From: Aralia elata
Taxonomy: Eukaryota; Streptophyta; Magnoliopsida; Apiales; Araliaceae
DNA: 64,000 nucleotides
NCBI GenBank assembly: GCA_034770075.1
Contig: CM068379.1
Span: 43,407,130-43,471,129, forward strand
Reading direction: 5' to 3'
Within the stretch, counting starts at the first letter, position 1. Every line of letters begins with the position of its first letter. Positions 48,675 through 59,061 of this stretch are shown one piece after another. The position numbers were made by a program, and so were the translations under genes. The notes below the pieces were generated by a model, which saw nothing but the letters and a program-made list of their open reading frames with translations, ran no database searches and was not told where the DNA came from.

Positions 48675-51600
48675 TTACTCGAATAACTGGGGGTAATTCG
48701 CTCTCATTTTCTCTTCGAGTTCCCACGTGGCTTCTTCCACCGCATGATTTCTCCAGAGAACTTTTACCGAGTGAATGATTTTATTCCTCAGCTTCTGCTC
48801 TTTTCTATCCAGTATTTGAACAGGAATCTCCTCGTACGATAAGTCCCTTTCGACCTGAATTGGTTCATAGGAAATGACATGCTTGTAATCTGGCTTATAC
48901 GGACGCAACACTGATACATGGAACACGTTGTGAATGTGCTCAAGTTCAGGAGGTAATGCTACCTCGTACGCCACCTCGCCGATTCGCCTCAAAATTTCGA
49001 ACGGTCCTATGAACCTAGGGCTCAATTTACCCTTTTTTTTTTCCCCAAAACGGATCTTTCCTTTCCAGGGAGATACCTTCAGAAACACAAAACTTCCAAC
49101 TTCAAAGACTCGTTTCTTGCGATGTAATTCGGCATACTTTTTCTGACGATCCTGGGCTGCCACTAACCGTTGTCTTATTACTTTAATAATTTCCACTGTT
49201 TGTTGTACCAATTCTGGTCCCAACAATCTCCGCTCACCAACTTCATCCCAACACAACGGCGTTCGACACTTTCTTCCATACAATGCTTCGTACGGTGGCA
49301 TACCAATGCTAGCATGGTAACTATTGTTGTAGGCGAACTCTACCAGTGGCAAGTGATCGTCCCAGCTGCCACTTAAGTCCATCACCACTGCTCGGAGCAT
49401 ATCCTCTAGAGTCTGAATTGTTCGTTCACTCTGACCATCAGTCTGGGGATGATATGCCGTACTCATTCTTAACTGTGTTCCCAGTTTCTCCTGTAGGCTT
49501 CTCCAAAAATTCGACGTGAAGCGCGGATCCCTATCAGACACAATAGATACCGGCACTATGAGCCCCCCATGTCGTGATACTATTTCCTTCACGTAAAGTT
49601 TCGCCAGCTGTTCCAATTTGTACCTGATCTTGATTGGTAGAAAGTGGGCAGACTTGGTCAAACGATCTACGATCACCCAGATGGCGTCTAGACCCTTTTG
49701 CGTTGCTGGAAGTCCCACCACAAAATCCATTGTGATGTGCTCCCACTTCCACTCGGGAATCTCTAAGGGTTGCAACAATCCGCTCGGCCGTTGGTGCTCA
49801 GCCTTGATCCTCTGACAAGTTAAACACCGGCTAACGAACTCTGCAACTTCCCCTTTCAAGTGCGGCCACCAATAATGTTGACGAAGATCTTGATACATCT
49901 TGGTGCTACCTGGATGTACCGAAAACCTTGTATTATGGGCCTCCTGCAAAATCTCTTCCCTTAAGTCTGGTACGTAGGGTATCCAGATCCTTCCCTCGAA
50001 TCTCAGCAATCCTGTGCTGTCAACCTTATACTTCGAGGCTTTTCCCTCCGATAACTGTTTCTTAATGTCAACGCATTCCTCGTCAAATTCTTGAGCCTCC
50101 TGTATCTTATCCAGTAGAGTTGGTCCTACCGTCACGGCGAACACCTTTTCGTCCACCTCCATTGGATACCTAACTTCCAGCTCCAGACGTTCAAAGTCCC
50201 GTATCAATTCCTCCTGGACTGTCAGTTGCATCAATTTCACCTTGCCTTTCCTACTTAAGGCATCAGCTACTACGTTCGCTTTGCCCGGATGGTACAGAAT
50301 TTCACAGTCGTAGTCCTTGATCAGTTCCAACCATCGGCGCTGCCTCATATTTAGTTCCTTCTGAGTGAAGATATACTTTAGACTTTTGTGATCTGTATAT
50401 ATCTCGCACTTCTCCCCATATAAGTAGTGCCTCCAGATCTTCAAAGCGAACACCACCGCTGCTAACTCCAAGTCATGAGTTGGATAACCCTTCTCATAAT
50501 CCTTCAGCTGACGCGATGCGTACGCCACGACCTTGCCGTGTTGCATCAGTACACAGCCAAGACCCTTGTGTGATGCATCGCTATACACTACGAAACCCCC
50601 AGTGTTGTCTGGTAAGGTCAACACCGGTGCTTGGCTAAGTCTCTTCTTCAATTCCATGAAACTTTCCTCACACTTCTCCGACCAAACAAACTTGACTGTT
50701 TTCCTGGTGAGATTGGTCAACGGCGATGCTATCTTTGAAAAATCCTGGATGAATCTCCGATAGTATCCCGCTAATCCCAAGAAACTCCGGATCTCTGTTG
50801 GCGTCTTCGGCTGTTCCCAGTTGATAACTGCTTCTACTTTGGCTGGGTCCACCGAAACACCATTTTTGTCGATGACATGACCCAGAAATTGTACCCTCTG
50901 CAACCAAAACTCACACTTAGAAAACTTTGCATACAACTTCTCCTTCCTAAGAGCTTCTAATACAATCTTCAAATGTTCAGCATGCTCCTCCTCCGTCCCT
51001 GAATACACCAGAATGTCATCGATGAATACAACTACGAACTTGTCCAAGTACTGCTTGAACACTCTGTTCATCATATCCATGAATGCTGCTGGTGCATTTG
51101 TCAATCCAAAAGACATTACCAGAAACTCGAAGTGCCCGTAACGAGTTCTGAATGCAGTCTTCGGGATATCTTCTTGCCTCACCTTCAGCTGATGGTAGCC
51201 TGTTCTTAAGTCGATTTTTGAAAAGTACTTCGCTCCCTTGAGTTGATCGAACAGATCGTCAATTCTAGGAAGTGGATACCTATTCTTAATCGTAACTTTG
51301 TTCAACTCTCGATAGTCGATACAAAGCCTCATTGAATCGTCTTTCTTCTTTACAAACAGAACTGGCGCTCCCCACGGGGACACGCTCGGTCTGATATAAC
51401 CCTTATCCAACAGTTCCTGCAGTTGCACCATCAATTCTTTCATCTCTACAGGTGCCATTCGATACGGCGGCTTCGATATTGGTGCGGTTCCCGGTGCCAA
51501 ATCGATAACGAACTCGATTTCCCTGTCCGGCGGCAGTCCCGGAAGCTCTTCGGGAAAGACATCGGTGAATTCTCTCACGACTGGTATTTGACTCATCTCA

Positions 51601-53246
51601 TCCCCTACTCGACGAGTATCAACCACATGGGCCAAATAACATTCGCAACCCTTCTTGAGTAATCTCCTTGTTTGCATCATAGTAAGACAACAAGATTGGC
51701 TTGGTGACTTACTGCCGTAAAATACCACCTTTGACTTGTTAGGAGTCTTTAGGTGTATACATTTCTTCTTACAGTCAATAACTGCTCCGTGGGTTGATAG
51801 CCAATCCATTCCCAAGATTACATCGAACTCTCCCAGTCGAATTGGTATCAAATCCACTTTGAGCTTAAATCCTCGAAATTCAACACAACAGTTCCTATGA
51901 ATGCATTCTACGGGGACAATTTCTTTGTTTGCTACTTCTACGTTCGTAGGGTGTTCTAACTTTTCACAAGGTACATTTAACTGACTAGCAAATTCTTCGG
52001 AAACAAAAGAGCAAGTAGCACCCGAATCAAATAGCACATATGCATTTATATCATTGATTGGGATGATACCTGACACCACGTCCTTGGATTCCATGGCATC
52101 CTGCACCGTCATGTTGAACGTGCGGGCTGTTGGTCTGTTGGCATGACTGGATGGTGCCCCATAGCTCAGCCGGTTATTGTTCCCGCTGTTGCTGTTGTTG
52201 TTCCTGTTGCCACTTCCGAGGTCACCTTTCCTCTTCGGACAGTCCTTGATTTGGTGGTCGGGTGCTCCACATGAATAACATCCCCCCTTTGGTTTGTTCT
52301 GACATTGGGGAGCCATGTGCCCCGGTTGCCCGCATTTGTAGCAAACGCTTTTTCCCTTCATACACTCCCCCGTGTGGTTCTTACCACAATTACCACACCT
52401 GCCTGGTTTCCTTGCCTCCCCTCCAGACAGGTTTCCTCCGGGTTTATTGCTCCCGAAAGATTGACTTTCATTCCATTTCCGTTTGTTAGGGTTGCTGCCC
52501 CCGCTGCTTCCTGACTTCTGGCCCTCATGACCCTTCTTCTTATCCTGATTGTACTTAGCCAGGGCCTCACTGCCACCTTCTGCAATGATTGCTCTTTCCA
52601 TCAGTTCTGCAAATGTTCTGATTTTCAATACCGCTACAGAACGGTATAACCATGGTTTCAAAAACCCCTGCTCAAACCTACGAGCTTTCCTTTCCTCTGT
52701 GCTGACTTGGTGAGCTGCAAACCGTGCCAACTCATTAAACTTAGCCGCGTACTCAGCCACAGACATGTTCCCTTGTTTTAGTTCCAGGAACTTGATCTCC
52801 ATCTCCTGCTTCATGCTCTCTGGAAAGTAATTTTCCAAGAACATTTCCTTAAAACGATCCCAAGCGACAGTGCCTTCTTCCACTCGGCCTCTGTTGGCCT
52901 TCCACCAATAGTTGGCTTCTCCTTTTAGCATGAAAGTGGCAAAACTTGTTTTCTGTTCCTCTGCCACCCTTGCTACTTCAAAGACCTTCTCTATCTCTTC
53001 TATCCAGGTCTGCGCCTCGATTGGGTTAAGAGTTCCCTTGAACTCAGGTGGTCCGACCAATTTGAAATCTTTAAAATTTGCCAGATGATGCGCTGGCTCG
53101 GCTGCGGCTTGGGCTCTTTCAGGTGGTGGTCTGGATTGCATAGCCTCGGCCAGTATTTCTGCGAACATTCTCATTGGGTTGGTTTGGTCTCCAACCTCAC
53201 TTTCTGACTCTTCGACCTGTCGGTTACGTGGCCTTCCCCTTGGCAT
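48675..53246 (-). CDS. Gag-Pol polyprotein of element E1, intact frame (1523 aa)
   Basis: The only uninterrupted polyprotein in the window. Approximate residues: gag domain 60-215; zinc knuckles 284-336 (CGNCGKNHTGEC, CYKCGQPGHMAPQC, CYSCGAPDHQIKDC); protease LFDSGAT about 403; RT about 560-760 with VFIDDILVYS; RNase H VYSDAS about 887; integrase zinc finger about 1110-1141; catalytic Asp, Asp, Glu at about 1172 (TMDF), 1236 (SDRDPRF) and 1271 (GQSERT); GPF module about 1416; chromodomain to the C terminus (VKVLWRNHAVEEATWELEE). Relative to A and D it has whole-codon insertions: one in Gag (GFLKPW), three residues (GLI-V) before the second catalytic Asp, and two Lys-rich residues before GPF. 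Expected roles are particle formation, copying and chromatin-guided integration. Whether the integrase insertion is tolerated is unknown. Confidence 0.94.
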   Translation of the reverse strand: MPRGRPRNRQVEESESEVGDQTNPMRMFAEILAEAMQSRPPPERAQAAAEPAHHLANFKDFKLVGPPEFKGTLNPIEAQTWIEEIEKVFEVARVAEEQKTSFATFMLKGEANYWWKANRGRVEEGTVAWDRFKEMFLENYFPESMKQEMEIKFLELKQGNMSVAEYAAKFNELARFAAHQVSTEERKARRFEQGFLKPWLYRSVAVLKIRTFAELMERAIIAEGGSEALAKYNQDKKKGHEGQKSGSSGGSNPNKRKWNESQSFGSNKPGGNLSGGEARKPGRCGNCGKNHTGECMKGKSVCYKCGQPGHMAPQCQNKPKGGCYSCGAPDHQIKDCPKRKGDLGSGNRNNNSNSGNNNRLSYGAPSSHANRPTARTFNMTVQDAMESKDVVSGIIPINDINAYVLFDSGATCSFVSEEFASQLNVPCEKLEHPTNVEVANKEIVPVECIHRNCCVEFRGFKLKVDLIPIRLGEFDVILGMDWLSTHGAVIDCKKKCIHLKTPNKSKVVFYGSKSPSQSCCLTMMQTRRLLKKGCECYLAHVVDTRRVGDEMSQIPVVREFTDVFPEELPGLPPDREIEFVIDLAPGTAPISKPPYRMAPVEMKELMVQLQELLDKGYIRPSVSPWGAPVLFVKKKDDSMRLCIDYRELNKVTIKNRYPLPRIDDLFDQLKGAKYFSKIDLRTGYHQLKVRQEDIPKTAFRTRYGHFEFLVMSFGLTNAPAAFMDMMNRVFKQYLDKFVVVFIDDILVYSGTEEEHAEHLKIVLEALRKEKLYAKFSKCEFWLQRVQFLGHVIDKNGVSVDPAKVEAVINWEQPKTPTEIRSFLGLAGYYRRFIQDFSKIASPLTNLTRKTVKFVWSEKCEESFMELKKRLSQAPVLTLPDNTGGFVVYSDASHKGLGCVLMQHGKVVAYASRQLKDYEKGYPTHDLELAAVVFALKIWRHYLYGEKCEIYTDHKSLKYIFTQKELNMRQRRWLELIKDYDCEILYHPGKANVVADALSRKGKVKLMQLTVQEELIRDFERLELEVRYPMEVDEKVFAVTVGPTLLDKIQEAQEFDEECVDIKKQLSEGKASKYKVDSTGLLRFEGRIWIPYVPDLREEILQEAHNTRFSVHPGSTKMYQDLRQHYWWPHLKGEVAEFVSRCLTCQRIKAEHQRPSGLLQPLEIPEWKWEHITMDFVVGLPATQKGLDAIWVIVDRLTKSAHFLPIKIRYKLEQLAKLYVKEIVSRHGGLIVPVSIVSDRDPRFTSNFWRSLQEKLGTQLRMSTAYHPQTDGQSERTIQTLEDMLRAVVMDLSGSWDDHLPLVEFAYNNSYHASIGMPPYEALYGRKCRTPLCWDEVGERRLLGPELVQQTVEIIKVIRQRLVAAQDRQKKYAELHRKKRVFEVGSFVFLKVSPWKGKIRFGEKKKGKLSPRFIGPFEILRRIGEVAYEVALPPELEHIHNVFHVSVLRPYKPDYKHVISYEPIQVERDLSYEEIPVQILDRKEQKLRNKIIHSVKVLWRNHAVEEATWELEEKMRANYPQLFE

Positions 53247-53646
53247 GGTTTAGAATAAGGAAACTGATGACTTTTACCTATAGATTCACATTTTACATCA
53301 TATGTTATTAAAATAAACAATTAAAGGTAAAATATTTATCAGCACATTTGATTTAAGTGAAACATCTGCATTTATATTCATATACCACCGTTTGTTACAA
53401 TACGAAACCTGTGGCATACTGCTATAAATGCGCCACTGTGTCCTATTCATCAATAACCCTTCCCCCTAGACAAAAGTGGGGAATCCTAACCTTCCATCCC
53501 TTAAGACCACAAAAGTTGGGGTTTTAACTGCTACCCCAATCATAACAACAAATATAAAGTTTCATAAACAAACATGACTATGTCCCTAACATAAACAAAA
53601 GTGGGACCGACTGTACTAGCAACTAATCAACCATCCTATCCCATCA
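53247..53646 (-). other. Spacer between accessory gene and gag in element E1
   Basis: No gene. It carries the same three CCCCA...TTTTGT repeats and the CTATAGGTAAAAGTCA next to gag as A and D. Confidence 0.6.
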
Positions 53647-54488
53647 CTATACATCATGACGGATCCGAGCCTGCTGACCAGAAGAGACTGCTCCATCCCC
53701 GATCCTGCGGTGAACCGAGCGGCTGGACTCCCCTACCCTCAGTCCGGGGTCTACGGTAGGCTGCATCCAAGGCATGCCCCAGGGTCTCTATCCTCACTGC
53801 CCTGGCCTCTAGCTGGTCCTCCAGCTGATCAACCCTCCTGGCCTCCCTGGCCCAGGCCTCCCTGACGCGCATATCCTCGCAGCCACCCTCCATTCCGGCC
53901 TCAAACCTCATGGCCTCCTGTTTCGCCCTCAAGTGGGCGATCTGCAGATCCCGCTGCTCCAGTCTCTCCCTCAACTCAGCGTTTCGGGCCACTAGCTGAT
54001 GTAGCAGTGGTCCGACCTGCTGTGCTGAGGACTCGTAGCCCTGCAGCTGTACCTTGGCCACCCCTAAGTCATGCTCGAGCTGGTAGGCCAGGTCTCTGTA
54101 CTGGTCCTCCATATACTGATGGGTCTGGTTTTGCTCCTCCAAATGAGCAATCCGAGCCTCCAGCTCCTCATTTCTGTCCGTCAACCCCTCGATGATATCA
54201 TCAGCAGTGGACCCCATGCCGTCGATATCAGCAGGTGGCTCCTCTCCCTCGGCCTCGGGATCCTCCTCCTCAGTATCAGGGTCCTGACTACCGGACCTCA
54301 TCACCCCACCTACCACTGGCTTCTGGTAGCTCTCTATGGTAGTCCTCCTCCGGCTCGGACTCCTCCTGTAGCAATCCCGGGGCAATAGGAGCATAACCCA
54401 CCAGCTGCTCCGAAACTACTAGTATATCTGTATATGTCTCCTCCTCCTCACGGGATCCACTAGTCTCCCTCCCCCTATATCAGCCATC
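53647..54488 (-). pseudogene. Accessory coiled-coil gene of element E1, frameshifted
   Basis: Homologous to the accessory genes of A and D along its whole length, from ATG at 54487 to a stop at 53647. It is 13 bases longer net and broken by small insertions: extra C residues near 54470-54477, an extra T near 54322, a C run near 53738, and changes near 53872-53890 that alter the LEVAARM region. The longest open part (about 53654-54394) still has the coiled-coil core. Most lesions are short insertions, so sequencing or consensus error is a real alternative to true decay. The 3' splice site (54489-54490) and CTAAT branch point (54511-54515, reverse strand) are conserved. Confidence 0.8.
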
Positions 54489-54704
54489 CTACAAACACAC
54501 AAAAACTCACATTAGTACAGCAATAAAATATATTCATTGAAGAAATGAAAGTATATTTCATTGGGTACTACTCGACTCGATGAATTCCCCAATTCATCAA
54601 AACCACATATAATAAATCTCCTCGATTTATCTCCTAACACTCAATACGAGTTTACTACGAAGGTTATAACCTAGGTTTCGCAATCCTAAAGTTTATAACC
54701 TACA

Positions 54705-54716
54705 GCTCTGATACCA
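54705..54716 (-). other. Primer-binding site of element E1
   Basis: TGGTATCAGAGC on the minus strand, three bases after the LTR end; initiator tRNA-Met type. Confidence 0.9.
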
Positions 54717-56399
54717 ACCTGTGACGCCCCCCAAATTCGGGTCTCCAAATACCCGGATCTGGTCATCACGATTCAATACAACATTCACCTTTAACAACAT
54801 ATGATATCTAAAAGTGCGGAATATAATAAACATACATTGTTCATTACAAGGTGTCACTAGTCCCAGAATACGATTAACCTTAAACATTTACACAATCCAT
54901 ACCCTAAATAGCTAGCAGGGTTTAAATTACATCAGTAAATAACTAACACATGAATCTAAGGTCAGCTACAAGAAGTCTATCATTTCATCTTTTCTTTCCC
55001 TTTATTCTTCCCTGACGTCTCGGGTTTAGCTGCAATGAAATCATGATATAGCAAGAATGAGCAACGAGTTTGCCCAGCAAGTTTAAAGTGCAACAATAAG
55101 GATATATCATGATGAAGGGATATAAAAAGGGATTTCAACAATAGAATAAATCAGAAGCAAGAACAATAAATGCTTTTTAGAACAATTGATAGTCAAATAG
55201 ACTTTGAACGATAACTTCCAGAGGAGTCAATAGCTGGTTGACCCTCTGGTTACTGGCTACAGAATAACGTACTTGAGGGGATCAGCCTCGCGTACCCTAT
55301 GTATATGCATAACATTTAATTCTGCTATTTGTAACCTTATATACGGTACGTGGGGTACTCCCCTATAAATAAAGGGGTGTTCATACAGTCTAAGAATCCT
55401 TACCATTGATTGGTTCGGATAGCTTTTATAAATTTTCACAAAATTGTCTGACCGAACAAGGGTTCAGACTTAACCATGAATGGTTTATAGATTTCTGAAT
55501 TTAAATATACGAATTCGAATGCTACGATTGTCAATAAATATACAGATGTGGAATAATTTTAAAAGTAATTAGACCACTTAAAGCGTGCTCGGAAATAAGA
55601 TTCAAGCTTAAAGAATAACTTGCAACAATATATACCTTTTTGCACGAATTAAAAACAATGCATAAGGTTTAAAAGCTTGCTCAATGCCAAAAATTGAGTG
55701 AGAAGAACTTGCAAAAATGAAAGAAGTTTAGGGTTAGGAACTTGCCTGTTTGCTCAGCTACAATTTAAATCTTAGCTTTAATTAATTGATCTCGAGTGAC
55801 CTATCATCGGGTAAAGTCGATTTATCAATTAACAGTTGTATATTGGCACCTCTTACTATGCCTTTTGCTCAACAGGTAAAATTCATCATCTATATTTAAT
55901 TACTAATTGACATTAGCTAAATAGAAATTTATTAATGACCTTTAGCTATTAGATAATAATTAATCATGATCACTATCATTCGAATACTCAATTTATTACC
56001 TTTAATTGTATCTAGGTATGGTTTAATAAATTTATTTTGGTTTAAAGACAACAGAAAACCGTTGATCAATTATTTAGTTGATCCACTCTTAATCACTATT
56101 TACCTTAGGGGTAATTTAGTAATCATTAACCTTGTCTCTTATTCAACATTGATTTTAATACTTGACACACTTAATATATTTAATTAATCATTAAGTGTTT
56201 ATAATCACTATTTATTAAGGGCCACAGTTAACTAATGAACTTATAAATCTCCCTTATACTTAATCATTATTTCATTAATGATTAAGTAGTTAATTTCCTT
56301 CTTATTCAATAACTTTATTCATACTTAGTTATTAATTATTAAATAATAATCAAATACTTAGTACCTTTATTTACTATTTATTAATAAATAATAAACAAT

Positions 56400-57130
56400 T
56401 ATTTTATTAACTTTATTCATATTTAATTATTATTATTAAATAATAATTAAATATTTATTATCTTTATTTATAAATTTATTGTATTAACTTTATTCATATT
56501 TAATTATTATTATTATTAAATAATAATTAAATATTTATTATCTTTATTTATTATTTATTAACAAAATAATAAATAATTATTTTATTAACTTTATTCATAT
56601 TTAATTATTATTATTATTAAATAATAATTAAATATTTATTATCTTTATTTATTATTTATTAATAAATAATAAATAATTATTTTATTAACTTTATTCATAT
56701 TTAATTATTATTATTATTAAATAATAATTAAATATTTATTATCTTTATTTATTATTTATTAATAAATAATAAATAATTATTTTATTAACTTTATTCATAT
56801 TTAATTATTATTATTATTAAATAATAATTAAATATTTATTATCTTTATTTATTATTTATTAATAAATAATAAATAATTATTTTATTAACTTTATTCATAT
56901 TTAATTATTATTATTATTAAATAATAATTAAATATTTATTATCTTTATTTATTATTTATTAATAAATAATAAATAATTATTTTATTAACTTTATTCATAT
57001 TTAATTATTATTATTATTAAATAATAATTAAATATTTATTATCTTTATTTATTATTTATTAATAAATAATAAATAATTATTTTATTAACTTTAGTAATAT
57101 TTAATTATTATTATTATTATTAAATAATAA
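56400..57130. repeat. 100-bp AT-rich tandem array in middle LTR of E
   Basis: ACTTTATTCA recurs at 56588, 56688, 56788, 56888 and 56988, with flanking variants at 56487 and 57088. Copy number equals that in the left LTR. Confidence 0.92.
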
Positions 57131-57944
57131 TTAAATATTTATTCATATTTAATTGTTATAATAATTAAACATTTATTATCTTATTTACTATATAATAAGA
57201 ATTATCATATTAACTTTATTTTAATTATCTTTTAACATTAGTTAAATAATAATTAAATAATTACTTTATTCACCTTATTCGTGGCTATCATAGCCAATTT
57301 TTATTATGCAGTTATGACTTAAAAACTTTCTTAGTGACACAGCTTATTCAAGTTTCTGGACTGAAATCATAGCCCAACTTGGCTCATTCAGTCATCACAC
57401 CAAACAAGGGGTGGGCATATAGGAACTCAATTTAAGCCTAACTACTGTTCCTAATTGAGCTGCCAGAAACATATCCCAGATGGAAAGGAAACAGCTCAAC
57501 CCAAGCATTTTAATACACACTCCAATACAGTGTACATCAACCCATATCACAGCCCTTTTTAGACATTACAAAAACCATCTAATGAGCACTCTTAAGACTA
57601 GACACTGGCCTAATCTCAGTGCTTCATCACGTTACCAGAACCCTATGGTTTTTATTTGCACAAAACAAAATTCCCAGTCAAGAACAACACAAGCAAATAA
57701 TTCAGAGGAAAAGAAGAAGAGTGTAACCCAATATAAAACAACACAATATCCATTTTCCAAATCAAAACCAACCACAACAAAAGAAGTCTAATTCGAGTTT
57801 CTTAATTGAATGAACCAACACAATACCAGGTCTTTAAAAATATTATAATCCAACATCTGAATTACATACCAAAACAACTACAATAATATACAGAGTATAA
57901 CCTAAATCCAAACAACTATGACAGTCAGTGACCCCTTTTTGTAC

Positions 57945-58006
57945 CTTGGGTTCGATCGATTGGCGGCCCTCCTTCTTCGCCCAAAATATCTGATTACGTC
58001 GGACAT
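57945..58006 (-). CDS. Predicted exon 1 of accessory gene (element E1)
   Basis: ATG at 58006 opens a 62-nt exon (MSDVIRYFGRRRR, then Ala, Asn, Arg, Ser) ending CCCAAG|GTACAAAAA. Its junction to 54488 would be in frame with the accessory ATG. Only the pattern (MS, V, Y, G, RRRR) and the donor are shared with A and D, while the bases around them differ greatly. The TATA box is weak here (CTACAAATT in element sense). The downstream exon is frameshifted in this copy. Confidence 0.55.
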
Positions 58007-59014
58007 CCACCGTCGATGGTTCCCTTGATCCCTCCCCTTTGCTGCGACTACCTTCTCTTTGAAAATATTTAACAGCTTCGTGTAGGGTTTGGGGAAAAAG
58101 GTTTCAATTTGTAGGAGAAACTTTACCCAACTTACTGGGTAATGCCCTAGCCAGTCAAGTTAGTGACCGACGGTAGGAGGTGTGGGCCTATGGCCGCCTG
58201 CAGACCCTCACAACCCCCCTCTAAGCCGTCCAATCGCCTCGGTTGATGCTCCTTGATTTAGCCCCTTGGTCCGACCGATTGGCGCTCACCGGTTGCCCAC
58301 CTCGAATCCTCGATTAATCTACCGGTCGTCGAGTCCCTCTCTCAGCCCAACAGCCGGTCTCTACACGCTTTTGCCGGCGCACAGCTTGGTGTGACCTCCT
58401 CCCCTGCACCTGTCTTATTTTCGCCTGACTGATTACGGGGCTTGGGGGCTTGATAGCTAGGTGAGATGAAATTTGAGGGTTTGGGGATTTTGGGTGTCGG
58501 TCAGTCTCAACATATCTCCCCGATTGAATTTCTTTTCCCCTAATTTGGTGACTGGTTATCATCACACCCAAACCCCCATGGGTCAACCCGACTGGTAGGA
58601 AAATAAGGAATGGAGTTGGGCCGGTTATTTAAAGTACAAATGGCCCAAATCGCAAAGAGTAACAAGAAATTGGATTTGGCCCAATAAAATAAAAGGAACA
58701 TGGGTCCATTAAATTAACACCCTTATGTCCTAATATTTAAATTAATAATTAATTCAATAAATTAATTATTTGAACATTTGTTTCAGCAAAAATTTCTCTT
58801 TCGAAATATTTAAATCCGATAATTATAGAATAAAATTATTTATTAATTTTCTTCAAAATTTTCTTGTACTTAAATATTAGGATAAATTTATAAATTTGAA
58901 TAATACTACTTACATGGATCCAAATTAAATGTATAAAATTTATAAAATTATATAAAATGAGTTTATTTATAAAATAAATTTGATACAATGTTTCAAAATT
59001 TTCCGGACATTACA

Positions 59015-59027
59015 TCCTCTCCCCCTT
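59015..59027 (-). other. Polypurine tract of element E2
   Basis: AAGGGGGAGAGGA on the minus strand, marking the start of a second internal region beside the middle LTR. Confidence 0.9.
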
Positions 59028-59061
59028 ATAAAAATTCCGTCCTCGGAATTTTAATCCAAGA

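Larger units (their letters stand above)
54720..59014 (-). repeat. Middle LTR of E: 5' LTR of E1 and 3' LTR of E2 (4295 bp)
   Basis: Nearly identical to 44341-48627, with several one-base insertions (an extra C at the start, an extra T near 55175, an extra A near 55333, and others). It has the same number of 100-bp repeat units. It is flanked by the E1 PBS on the left and a second polypurine tract on the right. Confidence 0.94.
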
